DNA of 64,000 bases from Straminergon stramineum (lineage: Eukaryota; Streptophyta; Bryopsida; Hypnales; Calliergonaceae), in NCBI GenBank assembly GCA_963920665.1, contig OY987269.1:7070501-7134500 (forward strand), given 5' to 3'. This document shows positions 30,501 through 45,500 of the stretch, one piece after another. Position numbers and translations under genes: made by a program. Position 1 is the first letter of the stretch, and each line of letters begins with the position of its first letter. The notes beneath the pieces were generated by a model, which did no database searches, was not told where the DNA came from, and saw only the letters and a program-made list of their open reading frames with translations.

Positions 30501-33500
30501 TTGGAGAGAATGCCCCATGGATTGGGAAAGTTGGCATCACTAGAGAAGCTCTATTTGAATGGTTGCAAGGAGTTGAAGATTGAGGATTCGGATCTTGAAT
30601 CAATGACATCACTTACAACATTGAATTTTAAGGGATGTGAACAACTAGAAGAGATTCCGCTAGCCATAGCCAACATGACATGTTTGCAATGGCTTGACTT
30701 TGAAGGTTGTAAGAAGTTGAAGGTGGGGCATACATCATTTGAGAACCTCAAGGCTTTGAAGACTTTGGACTTTGAGGGATGTGAGGTGTTGGAGAAAATG
30801 CCCCACGGATTGGGAAAGTTGGCATCACTAGAGAAGCTCTATTTGAATGGTTGCAAGGAGTTGAATATTGAGGATTTGGAGCTTGAGTCATTGACATCAC
30901 TTACGACATTGAATTTTGAGGGATGTGAACAACTAGAAGAGATTCCGCTAGCCATAGCCAACATGACATGTTTGCAATGGCTTGGCTTTGAAGGTTGTAA
31001 GAAGTTGAAGGTGGGGCATACATCATTTGAGAACCTCAAGGCTTTAAAGATTGTACACTTTGGAGGATGTGAGGTTTTGGAGAGAATGCCCCATGGATTG
31101 GGAAAGTTGGCATCACTAGAGAAGCTCTATTTGAATGGTTGCAAGGAGTTGAAGATTGAGGATTTGGATCTTGAATCATTGACATCATTTACGACATTGA
31201 ATTTTAAGGGATGTGAACAACTAGAAGAGATTCCGCTAGCCATAGCCAACATGACATGTGTGCAATGGCTTGGCTTTAAAGGTTGTAAGAAGTTGAAGGT
31301 GGGGCATACATCATTTGAGAACCTCAAGGCTTTAAAGATTGTACACTTTGGAGGATGTGAGGTTTTGGAGAGAATGCCCCATGGATTGGGAAAGTTGGCA
31401 TCACTAGAGAAGCTCTATTTGAATGGTTGCAAGGAGTTGAATATTGAGGATTTGGAGCTTGAATCATTGACATCACTTACGACATTGAATTTTGAGGGAT
31501 GTGAACAACTAGAAGAGATTCCACTAGCCATAGCCAACATGACATGTGTGCAATGGCTTGGCTTTGAAGGTTGTAAGAAGTTGAAGGTGGGGCATACATC
31601 ATTTGAGAACCTCAAGGCTTTAAAGATTGTACACTTTGGAGGATGTGAGGTTTTGGAGAGAATGCCCCATGGATTGGGAAAGTTGGCATCACTAGAGAAG
31701 CTCTATTTGAATGGTTGCAAGGAGTTGAATATTGAGGATTTGGATCTTGAATCATTGACATCACTTATGACGTTGAATTTTGAGGGATGTGAACAACTAG
31801 AAGAGATTCCGCTAGCCATAGCCAACATGACATGTTTGCAATGGCTTGGCTTTCAAGGTTGTAAGAAGTTGAAGGTGGGGCATACATCATTTGAGAACCT
31901 CAAGGCTTTAAAGATTGTACACTTTGGAGGATGTGAGGTGCTAGAGAAAATGCCCCACGGATTGGGAAAGTTGGCATCACTTGAAGAGCTCCATTTGAAT
32001 GGTTGCAAGGAGTTGAATATTGAGGATTTGGAGCTTGAATCATTGACATCACTTACGACATTGAATTTTGAGGGATGTCAACAACTAGAAGAGATTCCGC
32101 TAGCCATAACCAACATGACATGTTTGCATGCGCTTGGCTTTCAAGCTTGTAAGAAGTTGAAGGTGGGGCATGCATCATTTGAAAATCTCAAAGGTTTAAA
32201 GATTCTAGTCTGTGAAGGATGTGAGGTTTTGGAGAAAATGCCCCACGGATTGGGAAAGTTGGCATCACTTGAAGAGCTCCATTTGAATGGTTGCAAGAAG
32301 TTGAATATTGAGGATTTGGATCTTGAATCATTGACATCACTTACGACATTGAATTTTGAGGGATGTGAACAACTAGAAGAGATTCCGCTAGCGATAACCA
32401 ACATGACATGTTTGCATGCGCTTGGCTTTAAAGCTTGTAAGAAGTTGAAGGTGGGGCATGCATCATTTGAAAATCTCAAAGGTTTAAAGATTCTAGTCTT
32501 TGAAGGATGTGAGGTTTTGGAGAAAATGCCCCACGGATTGGGAAAGTTGGCATCACTAGAAGAGCTCCATTTGAATGGTTGCAAGGAGTTGAAGATTGAG
32601 GATTTGGATCTTGAATTATTGACATCACTTACGACGTTGAATTTTAAGGGATGTGAACAACTAGAAGAGATTCCGCTAGCCATAGCCAACATGACATGTG
32701 TGCATGAGCTTGGCTTTGAAGGTTGTAAGAAGTTGAGAGTGGGGCACTCATCATTTGAAAACCTCAAGGCTTTAGAGATTCTAGTCTTTGCTAAATGTGA
32801 GGTTTTTGAGAAAATGCCCCACGGATTGGGAAAGTTGGCATCATTAGAGAAGCTCTATTTGAATGGTTGCAAGGAGTTGAATATTGAGGATTTGGATCTT
32901 GAATCATTGACATCACTTATGACGTTGAATTTTGAGGGATGTGAACAACTAGAAGAGATTCCGCTAGCCATAGCCAACATGACATGTTTGCAATGGCTTA
33001 GCTTTGAAGGTTGCAAGAAGTTGAGGCTAGGGCACACATCATTCAAGAATCTGAAGGGTTTAACGAATCTATACTTTGGAGGATGTGAGGTGCTAGAGGA
33101 AATGCCCTACGGATTGGGAAAGTTGGCATCGCTAGAAGAGCTCTATTTGAATGGTTGCAAGGAGTTGAAGATTGAGGATTTGGAGCTTGAATTAATGACA
33201 TCACTAACGACATTGAATTTTGAGGGATGTCAACAACTAGAAGAGATTCCACTAGCTATAGCCAACATGACATGTTTGCAATGGCTTAGCTTTGGAGGTT
33301 GTAAGAAGTTGAGGGTGGGGCATGCATCATTTGAAAATCTCAAGGCTTTAAAGATTGTATACTTTGGAGGATGTGAGGTTTTGGAGAGAATGCCCCATGG
33401 ATTGGGAAAGTTGGCATCACTAGAGAAGCTCTATTTGAATGGTTGCAAGGAGTTGAATATTGAGGATTCGGAGCTTGAATCAATGACATCACTTACAACA

Positions 33501-36500
33501 TTGAATTTTGAGGGATGTGAACAACTAGAAGAGATTCCGCTAGCCATAGCCAACATGACATGTTTGCAATGGCTTGGCTTTGGAGGTTGTAAGAAGTTGA
33601 GGGTGGGGCATGCATCATTTGAAAATCTCAAGGCTTTAAAGATTGTATACTTTGGAGGATGTGAGGTTTTGGAGAGAATGCCCCATGGATTGGGAAAGTT
33701 GGCATCACTAGAGAAGCTCTATTTGAATGGTTGCAAGGAGTTGAATATTGAGGATTCGGAGCTTGAATCAATGACATCACTTACAACATTGAATTTTGAG
33801 GGATGTGAACAACTAGAAGAGATTCCACTAGCTATAGCCAACATGACATGTTTGGAATGGCTTAGCTTTGGAGGTTGTAAGAAGTTGAGGGTGGGGCATG
33901 CATCATTTGAAAATCTCAAGGCTTTAAAGATTGTATACTTTGGAGGATGTGAGGTTTTGGAGAGAATGCCCCATGGATTGGGAAAGTTGGCATCACTAGA
34001 GAAGCTCTATTTGAATGGTTGCAAGGAGTTGAATATTGAGGATTTGGATCTTGAATCAATGACATCACTTACGACATTGAATTTTAAGGGATGTGAACAA
34101 CTAGAAGAGATTCCGCTAGCCATAGCCAACATGACATGTGTGCAATGGCTTGGCTTTGAAGGTTGTAAGAAGTTGAAGGTGGGGCATACATCATTTGAGA
34201 ACCTCAAGGCTTTAAAGATTGTACACTTTGGAGGATGTGAGGTTTTGGAGAGAATGCCCCATGGATTGGGAAAGTTGGCATCACTAGAGAAGCTCTATTT
34301 GAATGGTTGCAAGGAGTTGAATATTGAGGATTCGGAGCTTGAATCAATGACATCACTTACAACATTGAATTTTGAGGGATGTGAACAACTAGAAGAGATT
34401 CCGCTAGCCATAGCCAACATGACATGTGTGCAATGGCTTGGCTTTGAAGGTTGTAAGAAGTTGAAGGTGGGGCATACATCATTTGAGAACCTCAAGGCTT
34501 TAAAGATTGTACACTTTGGAGGATGTGAGGTGCTAGAGAAAATGCCCCACGGATTGGGAAAGTTGGCATCACTAGAGAAGCTCTATTTGAATGGTTGCAA
34601 GGAGTTGAATATTGAGGATTCGGAGCTTGAATCAATGACATCACTTACAACATTGAATTTTGAGGGATGTGAACAACTAGAAGAGATTCCGCTAGCCATA
34701 GCCAACATGACATGTTTGCAATGGCTTGGCTTTGAAGGTTGTAAGAAGTTGAAGGTGGGGCATACATCATTTGAGAACCTCAAGGCTTTAAAGATTGTAC
34801 ACTTTGGAGGATGTGAGGTTTTGGAGAGAATGCCCCATGGATTGGGAAAGTTGGCATCACTAGAGAAGCTCTATTTGAATGGTTGCAAGGAGTTGAATAT
34901 TGAGGATTTGGATCTTGAATCAATGACATCACTTACGACATTGAATTTTAAGGGATGTGAACAACTAGAAGAGATTCCGCTAGCCATAGCCAACATGACA
35001 TGTGTGCAATGGCTTGGCTTTGAAGGTTGTAAGAAGTTGAAGGTGGGGCATACATCATTTGAGAACCTCAAGGCTTTAAAGATTGTACACTTTGGAGGAT
35101 GTGAGGTTTTGGAGAGAATGCCCCATGGATTGGGAAAGTTGGCATCACTAGAGAAGCTCTATTTGAATGGTTGCAAGGAGTTGAATATTGAGGATTTGGA
35201 TCTTGAATCATTGACATCACTTATGACGTTGAATTTTGAGGGATGTGAACAACTAGAAGAGATTCCGCTAGCCATAGCCAACATGACATGTTTGCAATGG
35301 CTTGGCTTTGAAGGTTGTAAGAAGTTGAAGGTGGGGCATACATCATTTGAGAACCTCAAGGCTTTAAAGATTGTACACTTTGGAGGATGTGAGGTTTTGG
35401 AGAGAATGCCCCATGGATTGGGAAAGTTGGCATCACTAGAGAAGCTCTATTTGAATGGTTGCAAGGAGTTGAAGATTGAGGATTCGGATCTTGAATCAAT
35501 GACATCACTTACGACATTGAATTTTCAGGGATGTGAACAACTAGAAGAGATTCCGCTAGCCATAGCCAACATGACATGTGTGCAATGGCTTGGCTTTGAA
35601 GGTTGTAAGAAGTTGAAGGTGGGGCATACATCATTTGAGAACCTCAAGGCTTTAAAGATTGTACACTTTGGAGGATGTGAGGTGCTAGAGAAAATGCCCC
35701 ACGGATTGGGAAAGTTGGCATCACTTGAAGAGCTCCATTTGAATGGTTGCAAGGAGTTGAATATTGAGGATTTGGAGCTTGAGTCATTGACATCACTTAC
35801 GACATTGAATTTTGAGGGATGTGAACAACTAGAAGAGATTCCGCTAGCCATAGCCAACATGACATGTGTGCAATGGCTTGGCTTTGAAGGTTGTAAGAAG
35901 TTGAAGGTGGGGCATACATCATTTGAGAACCTCAAGGCTTTAAAGATTGTACACTTTGGAGGATGTGAGGTGCTAGAGAAAATGCCCCATGGATTGGGAA
36001 AGTTGGCATCACTAGAGAAGCTCTATTTGAATGGTTGCAAGGAGTTGAATATTGAGGATTTGGAGCTTGAGTCATTGACATCACTTACGACATTGAATTT
36101 TGAGGGATGTGAACAACTAGAAGAGATTCCGCTAGCCATAGCCAACATGACATGTGTGCAATGGCTTGGCTTTGAAGGTTGTAAGAAGTTGAAGGTGGGG
36201 CATACATCATTTGAGAACCTCAAGGCTTTAAAGATTGTACACTTTGGAGGATGTGAGGTGCTAGAGAAAATGCCCCACGGATTGGGAAAGTTGGCATCAC
36301 TTGAAGAGCTCCATTTGAATGGTTGCAAGGAGTTGAATATTGAGGATTTGGAGCTTGAATCATTGACATCACTTACGACATTGAATTTTGAGGGATGTGA
36401 ACAACTAGAAGAGATTCCACTGGCCATAGCCAACATGACATGTTTGCAATGGCTTGGCTTTGAAGGTTGTAAGAAGTTGAAGGTGGGGCATACATCATTT

Positions 36501-39500
36501 GAGAACCTCAAGGCTTTAAAGATTGTACACTTTGGAGGATGTGAGGTGGTAGAGAAAATGCCCCACGGATTGGGAAAGTTGGCATCACTTGAAGAGCTCC
36601 ATTTGAATGGTTGCAAGGAGTTGAATATTGAGGATTTGGAGCTTGAATCATTGACATCACTTACGACATTGAATTTTGAGGGATGTGAACAACTAGAAGA
36701 GATTCCGCTAGCCATAGCCAACATGACATGTGTGCAATGGCTTGGCTTTGAAGGTTGTAAGAAGTTGAAGGTGGGGCATACATCATTTGAGAACCTCAAG
36801 GCTTTAAAGATTGTACACTTTGGAGGATGTGAGGTTTTGGAGAGAATGCCCCATGGATTGGGAAAGTTGGCATCACTAGAGAAGCTCTATTTGAATGGTT
36901 GCAAGGAGTTGAAGATTGAGGATTCGGATCTTGAATCAATGACATCACTTACAACATTGAATTTTGAGGGATGTGAACAACTAGAAGAGATTCCGCTAAC
37001 CATAGCCAACATGACATGTTTGCAATGGCTTGACTTTGAAGGTTGTAAGAAGTTGAAGGTGGGGCATACATCATTTGAGAACCTCAAGGCTTTGAAGACT
37101 TTGGACTTTGAGGGATGTGAGGTGTTGGAGAAAATGCCCCACGGATTGGGAAAGTTGGCATCACTAGAGAAGCTCTATTTGAATGGTTGTAAGGAGTTGA
37201 AGATTGAGGATTCGGATCTTGAATCAATGACATCACTTACAACATTGAATTCTGAGGGATGTCAACAACTAGAAGAGATTCCGCTAGCCATAGCCAACAT
37301 GACATGTTTGCAATGGCTTGGCTTTGAAGGTTGTAAGAAGTTGAAGGTGGGGCATACATCATTTGAGAACCTCAAGGCTTTAAAGATTGTACACTTTGGA
37401 GGATGTGAGGTTTTGGAGAGAATGCCCCATGGATTGGGAAAGTTGGCATCACTAGAGAAGCTCTATTTGAATGGTTGCAAGGAGTTGAAGATTGAGGATT
37501 TGGATCTTGAATCATTGACATCATTTACGACATTGAATTTTAAGGGATGTGAACAACTAGAAGAGATTCCGCTAGCCATAGCCAACATGACATGTGTGCA
37601 ATGGCTTGGCTTTAAAGGTTGTAAGAAGTTGAAGGTGGGGCATACATCATTTGAGAACCTCAAGGCTTTAAAGATTGTACACTTTGGAGGATGTGAGGTT
37701 TTGGAGAGAATGCCCCATGGATTGGGAAAGTTGGCATCACTTGAAGAGCTCCATTTGAATGGTTGCAAGGAGTTGAATATTGAGGATTTGGAGCTTGAAT
37801 CATTGACATCACTTACGACATTGAATTTTGAGGGATGTGAACAACTAGAAGAGATTCCGCTAGCCATAGCCAACATGACATGTGTGCAATGGCTTGGCTT
37901 TGAAGGTTGTAAGAAGTTGAAGGTGGGGCATACATCATTTGAGAACCTCAAGGCTTTAAAGATTGTACACTTTGGAGGATGTGAGGTGCTAGAGAAAATG
38001 CCCCATGGATTGGGAAAGTTGGCATCACTAGAGAAGCTCTATTTGAATGGTTGCAAGGAGTTGAAGATTGAGGATTTGGATCTTGAATCATTGACATCAC
38101 TTATGACGTTGAATTTTGAGGGATGTGAACAACTAGAAGAGATTCCGCTAGCCATAGCCAACATGACATGTTTGCAATGGCTTGGCTTTAAAGGTTGTAA
38201 GAAGTTGAAGGTGGGGCATACATCATTTGAGAACCTCAAGGCTTTAAAGATTGTACACTTTGGAGGATGTGAGGTGCTAGAGAAAATGCCCCACGGATTG
38301 GGAAAGTTGGCATCACTTGAAGAGCTCCATTTGAATGGTTGCAAGGAGTTGAATATTGAGGATTTGGAGCTTGAATCATTGACATCACTTACGACATTGA
38401 ATTTTGAGGGATGTCAACAACTAGAAGAGATTCCGCTAGCCATAACCAACATGACATGTTTGCATGCGCTTGGCTTTCAAGCTTGTAAGAAGTTGAAGGT
38501 GGGGCATGCATCATTTGAAAATCTCAAAGGTTTAAAGATTCTAGTCTGTGAAGGATGTGAGGTTTTGGAGAAAATGCCCCACGGATTGGGAAAGTTGGCA
38601 TCACTTGAAGAGCTCCATTTGAATGGTTGCAAGAAGTTGAATATTGAGGATTTGGATCTTGAATCATTGACATCACTTACGACATTGAATTTTGAGGGAT
38701 GTGAACAACTAGAAGAGATTCCGCTAGCCATAACCAACATGACATGTTTGCATGCGTTTGGCTTTAAAGCTTGTAAGAAGTTGAAGGTGGGGCATGCATC
38801 ATTTGAAAATCTCAAAGGTTTAAAGATTCTAGTCTTTGAAGGATGTGAGGTTTTGGAGAAAATGCCCCACGGATTGGGAAAGTTGGCATCACTAGAAGTG
38901 CTAGATTTGAATGGTTGCAAGGAGTTGAATATTGAGGATTTGGAGCTTGAATCATTGACATCACTTACGACATTGAATTTTGAGGGATGTGAACAACTAG
39001 AAGAGATTCCGCTAGCCATAGCCAACATGACATGTGTGCAATGGCTTGGCTTTGAAGGTTGTAAGAAGTTGAAGGTGGGGCATACATCATTTGAGAACCT
39101 CAAGGCTTTAAAGATTGTACACTTTGGAGGATGTGAGGTTTTGGAAAGAAGGCCCCATGGATTGGGAAAGTTGGCATCACTAGAGAAGCTCTATTTGAAT
39201 GGTTGCAAGGAGTTGAATATTGAGGATTCGGATCTTGAATCAATGACATCACTTACAACATTGAATTTTAAGGGATGTGAACAACTAGAAGAGATTCCGC
39301 TAGCCATAGCCAACATGACATGTTTGCAATGGCTTGACTTTGAAGGTTGTATGAAGTTGAAGGTGGGGCATACATCATTTGAGAACCTCAAGGCTTTGAA
39401 GACTTTGGACTTTGAGGGATGTGAGGTGTTGGAGAAAATGCCCCACGGATTGGGAAAGTTGGCATCACTAGAGAAGCTCTATTTGAATGGTTGTAAGGAG

Positions 39501-42500
39501 TTGAAGATTGAGGATTCGGATCTTGAATCAATGACATCACTTACAACATTGAATTCTGAGGGATGTCAACAACTAGAAGAGATTCCGCTAGCCATAGCCA
39601 ACATGACATGTTTGCAATGGCTTGGCTTTGAAGGTTGTAAGAAGTTGAAGGTGGGGCATACATCATTTGAGAACCTCAAGGCTTTAAAGATTGTACACTT
39701 TGGAGGATGTGAGGTTTTGGAGAGAATGCCCCATGGATTGGGAAAGTTGGCATCACTAGAGAAGCTCTATTTGAATGGTTGCAAGGAGTTGAAGATTGAG
39801 GATTCGGATCTTGAATCAATGACATCACTTACGACATTGAATTTTGAGGGATGTGAACAACTAGAAGAGATTCCGCTAGCCATAGCCAACATGACATGTG
39901 TGCAATGGCTTGGCTTTGAAGGTTGTAAGAAGTTGAAGGTGGGGCATACATCATTTGAGAACCTCAAGGCTTTAAAGATTGTACAATTTGGAGGATGTGA
40001 GGTTTTGGAGAGAAGGCCCCATGGATTGGGAAAGTTGGCATCACTAGAGAAGCTCTATTTGAATGGTTGCAAGGAGTTGAATATTGAGGATTCGGATCTT
40101 GAATCAATGACATCACTTACAACATTGAATTTTAAGGGATGTGAACAACTAGAAGAGATTCCGCTAGCCATAGCCAACATGACATGTTTGCAATGGCTTG
40201 ACTTTGAAGGTTGTAAGAAGTTGAAGGTGGGGCATACATCATTTGAGAACCTCAAGGCTTTGAAGACTTTGGACTTTGAGGGATGTGAGGTGTTGGAGAA
40301 AATGCCCCACGGATTGGGAAAGTTGGCATCACTAGAGAAGCTCTATTTGAATGGTTGTAAGGAGTTGAAGATTGAGGATTCGGATCTTGAATCAATGACA
40401 TCACTTACAACATTGAATTCTGAGGGATGTCAACAACTAGAAGAGATTCCGCTAGCCATAGCCAACATGACATGTTTGCAATGGCTTGGCTTTGAAGGTT
40501 GTAAGAAGTTGAAGGTGGGGCATACATCATTTGAGAACCTCAAGGCTTTAAAGATTGTACACTTTGGAGGATGTGAGGTTTTGGAGAGAATGCCCCATGG
40601 ATTGGGAAAGTTGGCATCACTAGAGAAGCTCTATTTGAATGGTTGCAAGGAGTTGAAGATTGAGGATTCGGATCTTGAATCAATGACATCACTTACGACA
40701 TTGAATTTTAAGGGATGTGAACAACTAGAAGAGATTCCGCTAGCCATAGCCAACATGACATGTGTGCAATGGCTTGGCTTTGAAGGTTGTAAGAAGTTGA
40801 AGGTGGGGCATACATCATTTGAGAACCTCAAGGCTTTAAAGATTGTACACTTTGGAGGATGTGTGGTTTTGGAGAGAATGCCCCATGGATTGGGAAAGTT
40901 GGCATCACTAGAGAAGCTCTATTTGAATGGTTGCAAGGAGTTGAATATTGAGGATTTGGATCTTGAATCAATGACATCACTTACAACATTGAATTTTGAG
41001 GGATGTGAACAACTAGAAGAGATTCCGCTAGCCATAGCCAACATGACATGTTTGCAATGGCTTGGCTTTGAAGGTTGTAAGAAGTTGAAGGTGGGGCATA
41101 CATCATTTGAGAACCTCAAGGCTTTAAAGATTGTACTCTTTGGAGGATGTGAGGTTTTGGAGAGAATGCCCCATGGATTGGAAAAGTTGGCATCACTAGA
41201 GAAGCTCTATTTGAATGGTTGCAAGGAGTTGAATATTGAGGATTTGGATCTTGAATCAATGACATCACTTACGACATTGAATTTTAAGGGATGTGAACAA
41301 CTAGAAGAGATTCCGCTAGCCATAGCCAACATGACATGTGTGCAATGGCTTGGCTTTGAAGGTTGTAAGAAGTTGAAGGTGGGGCATACATCATTTGAGA
41401 ACCTCAAGGCTTTAAAGATTGTACACTTTGGAGGATGTGAGGTTTTGGAGAGAATGCCCCATGGATTGGGAAAGTTGGCATCACTAGAGAAGCTCTATTT
41501 GAATGGTTGCAAGGAGTTGAATATTGAGGATTCGGAGCTTGAATCAATGACATCACTTACAACATTGAATTTTGAGGGATGTGAACAACTAGAAGAGATT
41601 CCGCTAGCCATAGCCAACATGACATGTTTGCAATGGCTTGGCTTTGAAGGTTGTAAGAAGTTGAAGGTGGGGCATACATCATTTGAGAACCTCAAGGCTT
41701 TAAAGATTGTACACTTTGGAGGATGTGAGGTGCTAGAGAAAATGCCCCACGGATTGGGAAAGTTGGCATCACTTGAAGAGCTCCATTTGAATGGTTGCAA
41801 GGAGTTGAATATTGAGGATTTGGAGCTTGAATCATTGACATCACTTACGACATTGAATTTTGAGGGATGTGAACAACTAGAAGAGATTCCGCTAGCCATA
41901 GCCAACATGACATGTGTGCAATGGCTTGGCTTTGAAGGTTGTAAGAAGTTGAAGGTGGGGCATACATCATTTGAGAACCTCAAGGCTTTAAAGATTGTAC
42001 ACTTTGGAGGATGTGAGGTTTTGGAGAGAATGCCCCATGGATTGGGAAAGTTGGCATCACTAGAGAAGCTCTATTTGAATGGTTGCAAGGAGTTGAATAT
42101 TGAGGATTTGGATCTTGAATCATTGACATCACTTATGACGTTGAATTTTGAGGGATGTGAACAACTAGAAGAGATTCCGCTAGCCATAGCCAACATGACA
42201 TGTGTGCAATGGCTTGGCTTTGAAGGTTGTAAGAAGTTGAAGGTGGGGCATACATCATTTGAGAACCTCAAGGCTTTAAAGATTGTACACTTTGGAGGAT
42301 GTGAGGTTTTGGAGAGAATGCCCCATGGATTGGGAAAGTTGGCATCACTAGAGAAGCTCTATTTGAATGGTTGCAAGGAGTTGAATATTGAGGATTCGGA
42401 GCTTGAATCAATGACATCACTTACAACATTGAATTTTGAGGGATGTGAACAACTAGAAGAGATTCCGCTAGCCATAGCCAACATGACATGTTTGCAATGG

Positions 42501-45500
42501 CTTGGCTTTGAAGGTTGTAAGAAGTTGAAGGTGGGGCATACATCATTTGAGAACCTCAAGGCTTTAAAGATTGTACACTTTGGAGGATGTGAGGTTTTGG
42601 AGAGAATGCCCCATGGATTGGGAAAGTTGGCATCACTAGAGAAGCTCTATTTGAATGGTTGCAAGGAGTTGAATATTGAGGATTCGGAGCTTGAATCAAT
42701 GACATCACTTACAACATTGAATTTTGAGGGATGTGAACAACTAGAAGAGATTCCGCTAGCCATAGCCAACATGACATGTGTGCAATGGCTTGGCTTTGAA
42801 GGTTGTAAGAAGTTGAAGGTGGGGCATACATCATTTGAGAACCTCAAGGCTTTGAAGACTTTGGACTTTGAGGGATGTGAGGTGTTGGAGAAAATGCCCC
42901 ACGGATTGGGAAAGTTGGCATCACTAGAGAAGCTCTATTTGAATGGTTGCAAGGAGTTGAATATTGAGGATTTGGAGCTTGAGTCATTGACATCACTTAC
43001 GACATTGAATTTTGAGGGATGTGAACAACTAGAAGAGATTCCGCTAGCCATAGCCAACATGACATGTTTGCAATGGCTTGGCTTTGAAGGTTGTAAGAAG
43101 TTGAAGGTGGGGCATACATCATTTGAGAACCTCAAGGCTTTAAAGATTGTACACTTTGGAGGATGTGAGGTTTTGGAGAGAATGCCCCATGGATTGGGAA
43201 AGTTGGCATCACTAGAGAAGCTCTATTTGAATGGTTGCAAGGAGTTGAAGATTGAGGATTTGGATCTTGAATCATTGACATCATTTACGACATTGAATTT
43301 TGAGGGATGTGAACAACTAGAAGAGATTCCACTAGCCATAGCCAACATGACATGTGTGCAATGGCTTGGCTTTGAAGGTTGTAAGAAGTTGAAGGTGGGG
43401 CATACATCATTTGAGAACCTCAAGGCTTTAAAGATTGTACACTTTGGAGGATGTGAGGTTTTGGAGAGAATGCCCCATGGATTGGGAAAGTTGGCATCAC
43501 TAGAGAAGCTCTATTTGAATGGTTGCAAGGAGTTGAATATTGAGGATTTGGATCTTGAATCATTGACATCACTTATGACGTTGAATTTTGAGGGATGTGA
43601 ACAACTAGAAGAGATTCCGCTAGCCATAGCCAACATGACATGTTTGCAATGGCTTGGCTTTCAAGGTTGTAAGAAGTTGAAGGTGGGGCATACATCATTT
43701 GAGAACCTCAAGGCTTTAAAGATTGTACACTTTGGAGGATGTGAGGTGCTAGAGAAAATGCCCCACGGATTGGGAAAGTTGGCATCACTTGAAGAGCTCC
43801 ATTTGAATGGTTGCAAGGAGTTGAATATTGAGGATTTGGAGCTTGAATCATTGACATCACTTACGACATTGAATTTTGAGGGATGTCAACAACTAGAAGA
43901 GATTCCGCTAGCCATAACCAACATGACATGTTTGCATGCGCTTGGCTTTCAAGCTTGTAAGAAGTTGAAGGTGGGGCATGCATCATTTGAAAATCTCAAA
44001 GGTTTAAAGATTCTAGTCTGTGAAGGATGTGAGGTTTTGGAGAAAATGCCCCACGGATTGGGAAAGTTGGCATCACTTGAAGAGCTCCATTTGAATGGTT
44101 GCAAGAAGTTGAATATTGAGGATTTGGATCTTGAATCATTGACATCACTTACGACATTGAATTTTGAGGGATGTGAACAACTAGAAGAGATTCCGCTAGC
44201 GATAACCAACATGACATGTTTGCATGCGCTTGGCTTTAAAGCTTGTAAGAAGTTGAAGGTGGGGCATGCATCATTTGAAAATCTCAAAGGTTTAAAGATT
44301 CTAGTCTTTGAAGGATGTGAGGTTTTGGAGAAAATGCCCCACGGATTGGGAAAGTTGGCATCACTAGAAGAGCTCCATTTGAATGGTTGCAAGGAGTTGA
44401 AGATTGAGGATTTGGATCTTGAATTATTGACATCACTTACGACGTTGAATTTTAAGGGATGTGAACAACTAGAAGAGATTCCGCTAGCCATAGCCAACAT
44501 GACATGTGTGCATGAGCTTGGCTTTGAAGGTTGTAAGAAGTTGAGAGTGGGGCACTCATCATTTGAAAACCTCAAGGCTTTAGAGATTCTAGTCTTTGCT
44601 AAATGTGAGGTTTTTGAGAAAATGCCCCACGGATTGGGAAAGTTGGCATCATTAGAGAAGCTCTATTTGAATGGTTGCAAGGAGTTGAATATTGAGGATT
44701 TGGATCTTGAATCATTGACATCACTTATGACGTTGAATTTTGAGGGATGTGAACAACTAGAAGAGATTCCGCTAGCCATAGCCAACATGACATGTTTGCA
44801 ATGGCTTAGCTTTGAAGGTTGCAAGAAGTTGAGGCTAGGGCACACATCATTCAAGAATCTGAAGGGTTTAACGAATCTATACTTTGGAGGATGTGAGGTG
44901 CTAGAGGAAATGCCCTACGGATTGGGAAAGTTGGCATCGCTAGAAGAGCTCTATTTGAATGGTTGCAAGGAGTTGAAGATTGAGGATTTGGAGCTTGAAT
45001 TAATGACATCACTAACGACATTGAATTTTGAGGGATGTCAACAACTAGAAGAGATTCCACTAGCTATAGCCAACATGACATGTTTGCAATGGCTTAGCTT
45101 TGGAGGTTGTAAGAAGTTGAGGGTGGGGCATGCATCATTTGAAAATCTCAAGGCTTTAAAGATTGTATACTTTGGAGGATGTGAGGTTTTGGAGAGAATG
45201 CCCCATGGATTGGGAAAGTTGGCATCACTAGAGAAGCTCTATTTGAATGGTTGCAAGGAGTTGAATATTGAGGATTCGGAGCTTGAATCAATGACATCAC
45301 TTACAACATTGAATTTTGAGGGATGTGAACAACTAGAAGAGATTCCGCTAGCCATAGCCAACATGACATGTTTGCAATGGCTTGGCTTTGGAGGTTGTAA
45401 GAAGTTGAGGGTGGGGCATGCATCATTTGAAAATCTCAAGGCTTTAAAGATTGTATACTTTGGAGGATGTGAGGTTTTGGAGAGAATGCCCCATGGATTG